From contig CAJOHN010000005.1 in NCBI GenBank assembly GCA_905234235.1, positions 1 through 64,000 on the forward strand: a stretch of DNA of 64,000 nt. The letters run 5' to 3'. Positions 22,609 to 30,323 of the stretch are shown here, piece by piece. This stretch comes from an uncultured Selenomonadaceae bacterium. GTDB taxonomy: Bacteria; Bacillota; Negativicutes; Selenomonadales; Selenomonadaceae. The notes below the pieces were generated by a model. It was not told the origin of the DNA, made no database searches, and worked only from the letters and a program-made list of their open reading frames with translations. The translations under genes and the position numbers were made by a program. Each line of letters opens with the position of its first letter. Positions within the stretch are counted from its first letter, which is position 1.

Positions 22609-23946
22609 ATGGCGGAGAAAGTAGATCTAGCGGCAATTGCGGCGATAGAGACGGAAAAGCGGCTATTGAGTGCGTTGATGTTGGAAGACGGGAAAGCGAT
22701 AGCCGAAGCGGTGAGCCTAAAATTGCGCCCTGAGGATTTTTATCGTGTGGAACATCGGCTGATATATGATAGCATGATACGGCTGAGCAATGCGGGCGTG
22801 GGGGTAGATGTGCTGACGTTGGAGGAAGAATTACGAAAGCGCGATGAACTAAATAAAGTAACGCGGCTGTACCTGTACTCATTAGTGGAGCGCGAATACA
22901 CGACGTTGCGGGTAAGTCGTTATATAAACGTGGTAAAAGAGAAATCGCAACTGCGGCAGATGATAGAATTAGGGCAAAGGTTAATGTTGGCGGCGACTCA
23001 AGGGCGGAGTAGTGTCGCGGAAATAATGGAGGGCTTGGAACGGCGGTTATTGCAGATAAGACAACGTCGGAATACGGGCGGGCTTGAGGAATTAACGGGT
23101 ATATTAACAGATGCGTTTGACATGATAAGCAACGTAAGCGACAATCGCGGGGAGCTGTACGGTGTCCCTAGTGGACTAATGGACTTAGACAAGGTGTTGA
23201 ATGGTTTTCAGAAATCGGATTTGATATTATTGGCGGCGCGCCCGTCGATGGGCAAGACGGCACTGGCGTTGAATATAGGCTTAAATGCGGCGGGGCGTGG
23301 CAAGGTAGTCGGGATATTTAGTTTAGAGATGAGCAAGTTACAACTGGGCAAGCGAATCCTCTCTAGTACCAGCAAGGTAGAAAGTCAATATTTGAACACG
23401 GGTAATTTGACGGACGCGGATTTTGAATACATATTAGACGCGATAAAGAAGTTAGAAGATTATCGGGTGTACATAGACGACACGGCGGGAATCAGTCTAA
23501 TAGAAATGCGGCAGAAGGCGCGGCGATTGAAGCACGAACGCGGGTTAGACATGGCAATAATCGACTATCTACAACTGATGAGCGGGTCGGAGCGCTTTGA
23601 GAATCGCCAACAAGAAATCTCAGAGATAAGCAGAGGGTTGAAGGCACTTGCCCGCGAGTTAGACATCCCGATAATAGCGCTGAGCCAGTTAAGCCGCAAC
23701 GTTGAACTGCGTGCAGAAAAGAAGCCCCAGCTATCGGATTTACGGGAATCGGGCAGTCTGGAGCAAGACGCGGACGTTGTAATGTTTTTATATCGGGACG
23801 AGTATTATAATCGGGAAGAGGAAGACAATCAGAACTTGGCGGAGCTGATAATAGCGAAGAACCGCAATGGCCCCACTGCCAGCGTGTACCTGCAGTTTGA
23901 CAAGGCTACTATGGCGTTCAGAGATTTAACTAGGGTTGTGCAGTAA
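22609..23946 (+). CDS. dnaB: Replicative DNA helicase DnaB
   Basis: The 445-residue hexameric helicase has an N-terminal primase-binding domain and a RecA-type motor with Walker A ARPSMGKTALALN near residue 205 and Walker B MAIIDYLQLM, plus SQLSRNVE and ESGSLEQDADVV. It unwinds DNA ahead of the fork. The coding strand is strikingly purine-rich (ATA, TTA, CGG and GGG codons), unlike the pyrimidine-rich ruvC and tyrS in the same operon. RBS GGGAAGCGGGAAG. Terminator follows at 23955-23987. Confidence 0.96.
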   Translation: MAEKVDLAAIAAIETEKRLLSALMLEDGKAIAEAVSLKLRPEDFYRVEHRLIYDSMIRLSNAGVGVDVLTLEEELRKRDELNKVTRLYLYSLVEREYTTLRVSRYINVVKEKSQLRQMIELGQRLMLAATQGRSSVAEIMEGLERRLLQIRQRRNTGGLEELTGILTDAFDMISNVSDNRGELYGVPSGLMDLDKVLNGFQKSDLILLAARPSMGKTALALNIGLNAAGRGKVVGIFSLEMSKLQLGKRILSSTSKVESQYLNTGNLTDADFEYILDAIKKLEDYRVYIDDTAGISLIEMRQKARRLKHERGLDMAIIDYLQLMSGSERFENRQQEISEISRGLKALARELDIPIIALSQLSRNVELRAEKKPQLSDLRESGSLEQDADVVMFLYRDEYYNREEEDNQNLAELIIAKNRNGPTASVYLQFDKATMAFRDLTRVVQ

Positions 23947-23954
23947 TAAAAAAA

Positions 23955-23987
23955 GTCCCCCGCAACCTACGCAGGGGACGGTTTTTA
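23955..23987. terminator. Bidirectional terminator between dnaB and flgJ
   Basis: GTCCCC/GGGGAC stem (23955-23960 with 23974-23979) with T-runs on both sides between two convergent operons. Confidence 0.75.
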
Positions 23988-24353
23988 TTTTGTTAATTGT
24001 TTATAAATGAAATCGGCGAGCCCTATCCCGCCAGCCTCAGCGGCTTTCTTAGTAATCTCCTCGTTATACATATCGCGATAAATATCCATAGCGTTGGAAT
24101 TGCCCAACAGTTCATTTTTAGGAACGGTCTTCCACATCTCGTTGAACATGAGTTTAAGGAAAATGCCTTCGAGTTGCACGGACGCCTCTTTAATTTCTTG
24201 GTTACGTTTAGCGACATCCTCCGCCGTCATGATTTTACTGGTCGCCTCGTTAAGTTGTTTTTGGAATGAATTATGTTCATTGATAATCTGAGCCCCTTGC
24301 ACGCCGGAATTAGTCGCGGTCATCTGGGGTATTAATTCGACGCCGTTAATCAT
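23985..24353 (-). CDS. flgJ: FlgJ-like rod-binding protein
   Basis: The 122-residue protein matches the N-terminal rod-binding domain of FlgJ (VQLEGIFLKLMFNEMWKTVP, then MDIYRDMYNEEITKKAAEAGGIGLADFIYKQL). The muramidase domain that FlgJ of Enterobacteria carries is missing, as in most Firmicutes. It acts as a scaffold for rod assembly through the periplasm. Last gene of flgG-flgA-flgH-flgI-flgJ. Confidence 0.85.
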   Translation of the reverse strand: MINGVELIPQMTATNSGVQGAQIINEHNSFQKQLNEATSKIMTAEDVAKRNQEIKEASVQLEGIFLKLMFNEMWKTVPKNELLGNSNAMDIYRDMYNEEITKKAAEAGGIGLADFIYKQLTK

Positions 24354-24362
24354 ATAATCACC

Positions 24363-25463
24363 TCAAATAATCTCTAAAGTAGCGTGAATGGCACCGGCGG
24401 CTTTCATGGCTTGAAGGATAGAAATACAATCACGCGGAGTTGCGCCGACGGCATTAAGAGCCCCGATAACGTCGGATACGGAAGTGGTAGCGGGCAGGAC
24501 GACGGAGCTAGACATCTGTTCTTTAACGTCGGTATCGGTATTGCGGACAATCATAGACGTGCCGTAGGAGAATGGTTCGGGCTGGTAAGCGTTTTCCTCG
24601 CGCTGGATTCTAATGGAAAGTCCGCCTTGAGTGATAGCGCATTCATCGACGGAGACATTGCCGCCCATTACGATAGTACCGGTGCGCTCGTTGACGACGA
24701 CCTTAGCAATGGTATCTGGCGTGACTGGTAGCTCTTCAATGCTTGCTACGAACTGGACGACGTTAGAACGCAAGTAAGGCGGGATATTAATATCGACACG
24801 ACCAGGATTAGCGGCGTGCGCGATATTGCCGTAAGCGGCGTTGATAGAATTGGTGATACGTGCGGCGGTAGTGAAATCTGCATTAGCGAGGCTCAACGAC
24901 AGTTGCCCGTTCCTGCCCAAATCGTCTTCCAACGTGCGTTCGACGATAGCTCCGTTAGGGATATTGCCAGCGGTCGGGAAGTTTTTCTGGGCACGGTTAT
25001 TCCCGCCTTGAACGACGAAACCACCCGTAGACACAGAGCCTTGCGCGACGGCGTAGACATCACCATTAGCGGCACGCAACGGCGTTTGTAATAGGACGCC
25101 CCCTTGAATACTATCAGCGTCGCCCATTGAGCTGACGGTAACATCAATAGTATCGCCCTCGCGGACAAAGGGCGGCAACGTAGCGGTTACCATGACGGCG
25201 GCAACGTTATCGGAATCCAAATCGGCGGCGTTTACGGTTATGCCGAAGTTGCGCAGTAGCGAGACGGTAGACTGAATCATCTGCCAAGTATCGTCTGAAT
25301 CACCGCTACCCGGTAGCCCGACGACTAAGCCATAGCCCATGAGTTGGTTACTCCTGACGCCTTGAATCTTAGCAATGTCCTTGATTCGTGTAGGGGCTGA
25401 TTCGGCGTAGGCGACAGCATTAACCATAAGCAAACACATTAGCAGTACAAGGATTTTTTTCAT
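24363..25463 (-). CDS. flgI: Flagellar P-ring protein FlgI
   Basis: The 366-residue protein has a signal peptide (MKKILVLLMCLLMVNAVAYA) and the FlgI body (RIKDIAKIQGVRSNQLMGYGLVVGL; VVNERTGTIVMGG; DCISILQAMKAAGAIHA). FlgI polymerises as the ring around the rod in the peptidoglycan layer, which is made only in bacteria with an outer membrane. Start ATG 25463, preceded by GAGGTGATAACT. Confidence 0.95.
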   Translation of the reverse strand: MKKILVLLMCLLMVNAVAYAESAPTRIKDIAKIQGVRSNQLMGYGLVVGLPGSGDSDDTWQMIQSTVSLLRNFGITVNAADLDSDNVAAVMVTATLPPFVREGDTIDVTVSSMGDADSIQGGVLLQTPLRAANGDVYAVAQGSVSTGGFVVQGGNNRAQKNFPTAGNIPNGAIVERTLEDDLGRNGQLSLSLANADFTTAARITNSINAAYGNIAHAANPGRVDINIPPYLRSNVVQFVASIEELPVTPDTIAKVVVNERTGTIVMGGNVSVDECAITQGGLSIRIQREENAYQPEPFSYGTSMIVRNTDTDVKEQMSSSVVLPATTSVSDVIGALNAVGATPRDCISILQAMKAAGAIHATLEII

Positions 25464-25477
25464 AGTTATCACCTCGC

Positions 25478-26050
25478 TCAGAACAAGAAATTAAATAGCT
25501 GAGTGATAATGCCCTGCCGTTGCTTAGCATTGAGAGGACCTTTGCCGTCGAACTTGATAGAAGCGTCAGCAACCTTAGTAGAGGGGACGGTGTTATTAAG
25601 GGTGACGTCATCACGGCGGATAATCCCGCGCAGAGTGATTTTATGTTCGTCGCGATTTTGCCAGATAGATTGAACGCCCTCGACGACCATATTATCATTA
25701 GGGAGGACTTCAACGACGGTAACGGTGATTTGTCCGCTGTAACGGCTGGTGTCAGTCGCGGAGCCGTTAGCGTTAAAGGAATCTGAACCGGAGGCAGAGA
25801 AGGCTTTAATGAAGTCGAAAATGCCAGTACCGGTGCCGACGGAGACATTGCCGGACTTGGAATTGCTACGGGACTTGGTAGCGCTCTGGGTAGTTGATTC
25901 ATTAATTACGATAGTAAGAATATCGCCGACGTTGCGGGCTTTTTTATCGGAGTAAAGGCTGGTGTAGCCGTTATCGACCCAGAGGGATTTAGCCTGCGCG
26001 GGAGCTGATAATATAAGCAAAGCAGATAAAGCGGCGATTAAGAATTTCAT
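25478..26050 (-). CDS. flgH: Flagellar L-ring protein FlgH
   Basis: The 190-residue protein has a signal peptide ending SAPAQA and the FlgH core (SLYSDKKARNVGDILTIVINEST; SGQITVTVVEVLPNDNMVVEG; DEHKITLRGIIRRDDV). FlgH forms the outer-membrane ring of the flagellar bearing. Standard FlgH is a lipoprotein with a Cys just after the signal peptide; here the mature protein would begin KSLWVD and has no lipobox Cys, so anchoring must differ. Overlaps flgA by 4 nt. Confidence 0.93.
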   Translation of the reverse strand: MKFLIAALSALLILSAPAQAKSLWVDNGYTSLYSDKKARNVGDILTIVINESTTQSATKSRSNSKSGNVSVGTGTGIFDFIKAFSASGSDSFNANGSATDTSRYSGQITVTVVEVLPNDNMVVEGVQSIWQNRDEHKITLRGIIRRDDVTLNNTVPSTKVADASIKFDGKGPLNAKQRQGIITQLFNFLF

Positions 26051-26757
26051 AAGGACACCTCCACAGTATTAGAGTCGAGGACGCGAGCGGTAAGGATTTT
26101 CTCGGAGGATTCATTTTTGACTTTGACGAGTTCGCCGATACGAGCGCGAGCGAGGACGATACCTTTAGCGGCGATTTTGATACCGTGATGATTAAGGATG
26201 ATATTGACGCGCTGACCGGAGTTGACGGCGACGGGTTGTTGGAAGTAAGCCTTAGTGACGGGAGAGCCTGCGCGGATAAAGCGATGAGGCACGAGCCCGC
26301 TGATGTCGTTAATATCTTTAATGAAGTCGTTGCGCCCGTCGATGACAATTTCGGCAGTATGGAAATCGCTGGCCGATACTGGCACCTCGATTCTCAAGTC
26401 GTGGTTAGCGACAAGTACGGAATCGAAGACTTGGACTTTAGCGGTAAGGCTTATCGTGCGGTAATGGCGTTCGTCGACAAAGACAATTAATCGAACTGGA
26501 GTTAAACTGAGGTAGCTAATCTGCGCGGCGATTTGAGCCTTAACGTCAATGGTACCGTCTGGGACTTTAATATCGCCGATGAACTGGGAGAATATAATCT
26601 CGTGGCGGCGGGTCTCACCGCGCTCGGCAAGTGCGTTTTCTAATGATATAAGCGCGATGTTCTGTAATTCAACGCCGCTGACGGTAAAAGCAAAAGTACG
26701 CGACGGCATACACAAGCAGATAAGCAACGTCGCGATAATAATGGGGAGGCTTTTCAT
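26047..26757 (-). CDS. flgA: Flagellar P-ring assembly chaperone FlgA
   Basis: The 236-residue protein has a signal peptide and the C-terminal SAF-type domain with VPHRFIRAGSPVTKAYFQQP and SGQRVNIILNHHGIKIAAKGIVLARA, as in FlgA. It helps FlgI assemble in the periplasm. Located between flgG and flgH, the usual order in Negativicutes. Confidence 0.9.
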   Translation of the reverse strand: MKSLPIIIATLLICLCMPSRTFAFTVSGVELQNIALISLENALAERGETRRHEIIFSQFIGDIKVPDGTIDVKAQIAAQISYLSLTPVRLIVFVDERHYRTISLTAKVQVFDSVLVANHDLRIEVPVSASDFHTAEIVIDGRNDFIKDINDISGLVPHRFIRAGSPVTKAYFQQPVAVNSGQRVNIILNHHGIKIAAKGIVLARARIGELVKVKNESSEKILTARVLDSNTVEVSL

Positions 26758-26762
26758 ATTAA

Positions 26763-27554
26763 TTAGCGTTTAAGCTGGTTAGCGGTTTCTAACATAGAAT
26801 CAGAGGTGATGACGGCTTTAGAATTGGATTCGTAAGCGCGTTGGGAGACAATCATATTAACCATTTCCTCGACGATTTGGACGCCGGACATTTCTAAGGT
26901 ATTCTGAGCGAGCACGCCTGCGCCGTCCTGTCCAGGTTCAGATTCGATAGGGGCACCGCTTGCGGCAGTTTCGAGGAAGAAGTTTTTCCCGTAAGCGTAA
27001 AGCCCTTCAGGGTTGACGAAGCGCACTAAGGTAATTTGTCCGATTTCGGTTTGTTCGCCGCCCGCAGGGGTATCAGAAACTCTACCGTCGGAGCTGATAA
27101 CTAAGGTACTGATAGGGGCGTTTTCGTCAAGGGTTATGTTAGGGATAAGTAAGAAGCCGTCACTGGTGACTAAGCGTCTGTCGGAGTCGAGTTTAAAGGA
27201 GCCGTCGCGGGTATAAGCGGTAGTGCCGTCGGGCAGTTGTACTTGAAAGAAGCCGTCGCCTTGAATGCCGATGTCGTTAGGGTTATCAGTAGTTTGGAGA
27301 GGACCTTGCGTAAAGATTCTGTGGGTACCGGAGACACGGACGCCTAAGCCGACTTGCAGACCTTGCGGGTATTGGGTACCGTTACCGGAAGTGCCGCCCG
27401 CGTCGCGCAGAGTTTGATAGAGTAAATCCTGGAATTCAGCGCGGACTTTTTTATTGCCGTAAGTATCGACGTTAGCGATATTATGGGCGACAATATCCAT
27501 ATTAGTTTGTTGCGCTTTCATGCCGGACGCCGCCGACCAAAGAGCTCTCATCAT
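26763..27554 (-). CDS. flgG: Flagellar distal rod protein FlgG
   Basis: The 263-residue protein has the rod-protein N terminus MMRALWSAASGMKAQQ with ANVDTYGNKK, the central GIQGDGFFQVQLPDG motif and the C-terminal coiled segment (QIVEEMVNMIVSQRAYESNSK). FlgG forms the distal rod. RBS AAAGGAGA. First gene of the minus-strand flgGAHIJ cluster; a poor sigma-28-like ACCGATAT lies about 45 nt upstream. Confidence 0.95.
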   Translation of the reverse strand: MMRALWSAASGMKAQQTNMDIVAHNIANVDTYGNKKVRAEFQDLLYQTLRDAGGTSGNGTQYPQGLQVGLGVRVSGTHRIFTQGPLQTTDNPNDIGIQGDGFFQVQLPDGTTAYTRDGSFKLDSDRRLVTSDGFLLIPNITLDENAPISTLVISSDGRVSDTPAGGEQTEIGQITLVRFVNPEGLYAYGKNFFLETAASGAPIESEPGQDGAGVLAQNTLEMSGVQIVEEMVNMIVSQRAYESNSKAVITSDSMLETANQLKR

Positions 27555-27676
27555 GATAAATACATCTCCTTTAGATTGGCTACAGGTTATATCGGTAAGA
27601 TTTTATTCTGGATTAAATATTTTTGCAAGCCCCGAAAAAAAATTGAGTTTGCCATAAGAATTTCATTAAGTATTGG

Positions 27677-27682
27677 TATACT
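27677..27682 (+). promoter_or_regulatory. Extended -10 promoter of the 3D-domain gene
   Basis: TGGTATACT (27675-27682 with TATACT at 27677) gives an extended -10 element about 40 nt before the ATG at 27721; no good -35 hexamer is seen. Confidence 0.35.
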
Positions 27683-27720
27683 AAGCAACAATTAAAGAAC
27701 GATTAAAAGGGGTGGCGGAA

Positions 27721-28482
27721 ATGGTGAGACGGCTAATCTGGACGCTGATTCTGATTATTGCCGTGAGTGTTATGAATGCGGGGAATGCGGCGGCGTTGAA
27801 GTATGGCGACAAGGGCGACGGGGTCAAGGAAGTACAGGAGTATTTGATAGCGCAATGCTTATTGGACGCGGAGGCGGACGGGGTCTATGGTTCGTCGACG
27901 GTGCAAGCGATAAAGGATTTCCAGAGCGCGTTAGGCTTAGAGGTTGACGGGGTCTGTGGCGCGCAGACGTACAAGATATTGAGAGCGGCGGCGTATGATG
28001 AAATTGATATTACGACGTTCAAATTGGGCGATTACGTACCTGAGCCGCCCGCACCACCTAAGACGGTTAATAATGCGGTTAATTCGGTGTTGGGGATTGT
28101 GGACAACATCTACACGACGTACGCGGTACCGGAAGAGCCGATAGTTGAAGAAACGCCGTTTGAATTGGCAGATGAATACGAAATAACATCGGAGCCGGAA
28201 TTAGGCAGGGCGATACGGGTTGAGGCGACGGCTTACAGTCGCATGGAACCTGGAATGAGCGACTACACGGCGACGGGGACATTTTGCCAACGCGGTGTGA
28301 TAGCGACAGACCCGAGCGTCATACCATTAGGGACGCGGGTTTACATACCAGGTTACGGATATGCGGTAGCGGAGGATACAGGCGGCGCGATTATCGGGCA
28401 CAAGATAGACGTAGCGTTTGATACGGTCGAGGAGTGCTATGAATTCGGTCGGCAGTTTATAGAAATTTATATCGTCGATTGA
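27721..28482 (+). CDS. Peptidoglycan-binding and 3D-domain cell-wall protein
   Basis: The 253-residue exported protein has a signal peptide, a PG_binding_1 repeat (LKYGDKGDGVKEVQEYL to VDGVCGAQTYKIL, about residues 28-85), a proline/glutamate linker, and a C-terminal 3D domain (VEATAYSRMEPGMSDYTATGT, GVIATDPSVIPLGTRVYI, IDVAFDT). The three conserved Asp of the 3D (MltA-like) catalytic site are visible. It probably cleaves glycan strands lytically. Monocistronic, with terminator at 28491-28520. Confidence 0.85.
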   Translation: MVRRLIWTLILIIAVSVMNAGNAAALKYGDKGDGVKEVQEYLIAQCLLDAEADGVYGSSTVQAIKDFQSALGLEVDGVCGAQTYKILRAAAYDEIDITTFKLGDYVPEPPAPPKTVNNAVNSVLGIVDNIYTTYAVPEEPIVEETPFELADEYEITSEPELGRAIRVEATAYSRMEPGMSDYTATGTFCQRGVIATDPSVIPLGTRVYIPGYGYAVAEDTGGAIIGHKIDVAFDTVEECYEFGRQFIEIYIVD

Positions 28483-28490
28483 GCGATAAA

Positions 28491-28520
28491 AAAACCCTCC
28501 GCGAATTGGAGGGCATTTTT
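28491..28520. terminator. Bidirectional terminator
   Basis: CCCTCC/GGAGGG stem (28495-28500 with 28508-28513) with A7 on the left and T7 on the right, between convergent genes. Confidence 0.8.
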
Positions 28521-28535
28521 TTATTAATGGGAATT

Positions 28536-29021
28536 TCAAGCAATGGGCAGAGACTTAACCCAACTGGCGAGAGCGGCTTTATCGACGCGCCCACGAAATA
28601 CTTTACCTTGAAGCCAGAGGGTAGAATTTGCGGCGGAAGGTTTAAGTTGGCTGAGTGTTTCGCCGAATCCCGAGCCGCCCGACGTTGCGAAGATGACGAT
28701 AGTTTTGCCGCTGAAGTCGTAACTTTCGAGGAAGCTGTTAATTATATGCGGCGCGACGTACCACCAGATAGGGAATCCGAGAAAGATAGTATCGTAATCG
28801 GCAATCTGCGCGGACGTATCAGCGAGTTCGGGGCGTGAATTAATATCAGCCATTTCGACGGATGAGCGGGACTGCTGATTATTCCAGTTCAAATCCTTAC
28901 CGGTGTAGGGTGTAGCGGGTTTAATCTCGTAAGAATCGGCGTGAAGGACTTCAGCCAGATTATTGGCGAGCTTACGTGTCGAGCCGCTTGCGGAAAAGAA
29001 TGCAACCAAAGTTTTACTCAT
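28536..29021 (-). CDS. Flavodoxin-like protein
   Basis: The 161-residue protein has the FMN phosphate loop SASGSTRKLA at residues 10-19, then FLGFPIWWYVAPHIINSFLESYDFSGKTIVIFATSGGSGFG, matching the flavodoxin_4 group. It would carry electrons with FMN in the cytoplasm. The start overlaps the TGA of the 59-residue ORF upstream; it is the last gene of the queD-queE operon. Confidence 0.88.
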   Translation of the reverse strand: MSKTLVAFFSASGSTRKLANNLAEVLHADSYEIKPATPYTGKDLNWNNQQSRSSVEMADINSRPELADTSAQIADYDTIFLGFPIWWYVAPHIINSFLESYDFSGKTIVIFATSGGSGFGETLSQLKPSAANSTLWLQGKVFRGRVDKAALASWVKSLPIA

Positions 29022-29197
29022 AACAATACCTCCATATTCTTAACAAAGTCGAATTTGACATTATTATCAGTGGGAGCCTGCTGAGCCTCGTAACGCACCG
29101 CCAAATCGGAAAGCGGGTTTTCTTTTTTATCGTTATTAGGCTTAGGCTTTTTGAAGACGTAGAGAATATCATCGAGGCGCGGGCTGTCATCAATCAT
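29018..29197 (-). CDS. 59-residue conserved-looking small protein
   Basis: A strong AAGGAGGGG ribosome site precedes ATG 29197. The product starts MIDDSPRLDDILYVFKKPKP, is rich in Asp, Asn and Lys, has no membrane segment, and ends MEVLL. The stop overlaps the flavodoxin ATG (TTATGA), and the upstream queE gene ends 12 nt before the start, so it is a genuine operon member. I do not recognise it; it may be a small partner of the flavodoxin. Confidence 0.65.
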   Translation of the reverse strand: MIDDSPRLDDILYVFKKPKPNNDKKENPLSDLAVRYEAQQAPTDNNVKFDFVKNMEVLL

Positions 29198-29209
29198 AAG
29201 AACCCCTCC

Positions 29210-29938
29210 TTACAGCAAATTGATGAACTTATGTGTTTGCGGGATGACGCGGATGTTTTTAACTAAGTGGCTGGCGGCGGCTTGGAGGCGGAGGATTTTA
29301 GTAGCGGGAGCCGCGCAGATTGAATTAACGGGGGTGACGGGCTGAATGATTAGCGGGATATTTTTATCGACGTCAGCGACGAGTGCGACGGCGGCTAGGA
29401 ATTCTTCAAGCGTGGTATTATCAGCGACGACGATTTTAACGTACAAATCCTTACCAAGAGCGGCGCGGAGAAATTTATCGTGCAGGCTGAGTAGGTTATC
29501 GCCGAGCAATTTAATATCCATGCTGATGATGTCGATAGCGTTCGCGATTTTTTCAAACTCGTTAGGTAGCGTGCCGTTAGTTTCGAGAAATGTTCTCAAT
29601 CCAAAATCTTTAACGGCATGCGCGACTTCCCCGACGAATTGATACCGGATAAGCGGTTCGCCGCCCGTGAAACTTACTGAATGCGTCGGGACTTGGCGGC
29701 TGAACTTTTTGATAACGTCGGCAACCTGCGCGGCGTCTAGCGGGTTTTGTTTATGGGAAAAATTCATAGAGCCTGCGGACGTTTCGACGTTGCAGAAATC
29801 TGCGCGGCTGAAATCGGTATCGCAATAGGGGCAGTTCAAGTTGCAATCGGCGAGGCGTACAAAGATTTGACGGTAACCGATATAAACGCCTTCGCCCTGC
29901 ACCGACGAGAAAATTTCAATGACGTTAGCTTTATTCAT
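29210..29938 (-). CDS. queE: 7-carboxy-7-deazaguanine synthase QueE
   Basis: The 242-residue radical SAM enzyme has FSSVQGEGVYIGYRQIFVRL and the Fe-S ligands CNLNCPYC (C-x3-C-x2-C), plus SFTGGEPL for SAM binding. It contracts 6-carboxy-tetrahydropterin to CDG in preQ0/queuosine synthesis. Overlaps queD by 8 nt; queC is not in the window. Confidence 0.93.
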   Translation of the reverse strand: MNKANVIEIFSSVQGEGVYIGYRQIFVRLADCNLNCPYCDTDFSRADFCNVETSAGSMNFSHKQNPLDAAQVADVIKKFSRQVPTHSVSFTGGEPLIRYQFVGEVAHAVKDFGLRTFLETNGTLPNEFEKIANAIDIISMDIKLLGDNLLSLHDKFLRAALGKDLYVKIVVADNTTLEEFLAAVALVADVDKNIPLIIQPVTPVNSICAAPATKILRLQAAASHLVKNIRVIPQTHKFINLL

Positions 29939-30302
29939 AGTAAGTCACGCAGGAATTGGGCGATTCGTGGACTTTGACGGCGTAAAGTTTAGTTGAGCCG
30001 CTGAATATTCGGGACGTAGCGAGCCGTTCAAAGATAATCCGCGCTAGGTTTTCGGCAGTCGGGTTATCCGTCGCGAAGGTCTCCAAATCGTTCAAAAATC
30101 TATGGTCGAAGTCGTCCAGAACTTTATTTAGCTCCGCCTTAAGAATCTTAAAATCAACCAGCATGCCGAGCGAATCTAATTTATCGCCGCGAACAATCGC
30201 CTCGACCGTCCAATTATGCCCGTGAAGTCTGGCGCACTTACCTTCGTAGCCGCCAATGAAATGCGCCGCCTCGAACGCGGAGCAAACTTTTATCTCGTAC
30301 AA
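29931..30302 (-). CDS. queD: 6-carboxy-tetrahydropterin synthase QueD
   Basis: The 123-residue T-fold enzyme shows FEAAHFIGGYEGKCARLHGHNWTVEA (Zn-binding His residues and catalytic Cys) and DFDHRFLND. It makes 6-carboxy-tetrahydropterin from dihydroneopterin triphosphate, the step before QueE. It starts 22 nt after the purine gene. Confidence 0.93.
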   Translation of the reverse strand: MYEIKVCSAFEAAHFIGGYEGKCARLHGHNWTVEAIVRGDKLDSLGMLVDFKILKAELNKVLDDFDHRFLNDLETFATDNPTAENLARIIFERLATSRIFSGSTKLYAVKVHESPNSCVTYYE

Positions 30303-30323
30303 AATGCCACCGCCTTTTATGGA

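Noticed and set aside
27580-27610. Sigma-28 promoter for flgG
   Set aside because: ACCGATAT differs from the consensus at two of eight bases and the -35 side is poor.
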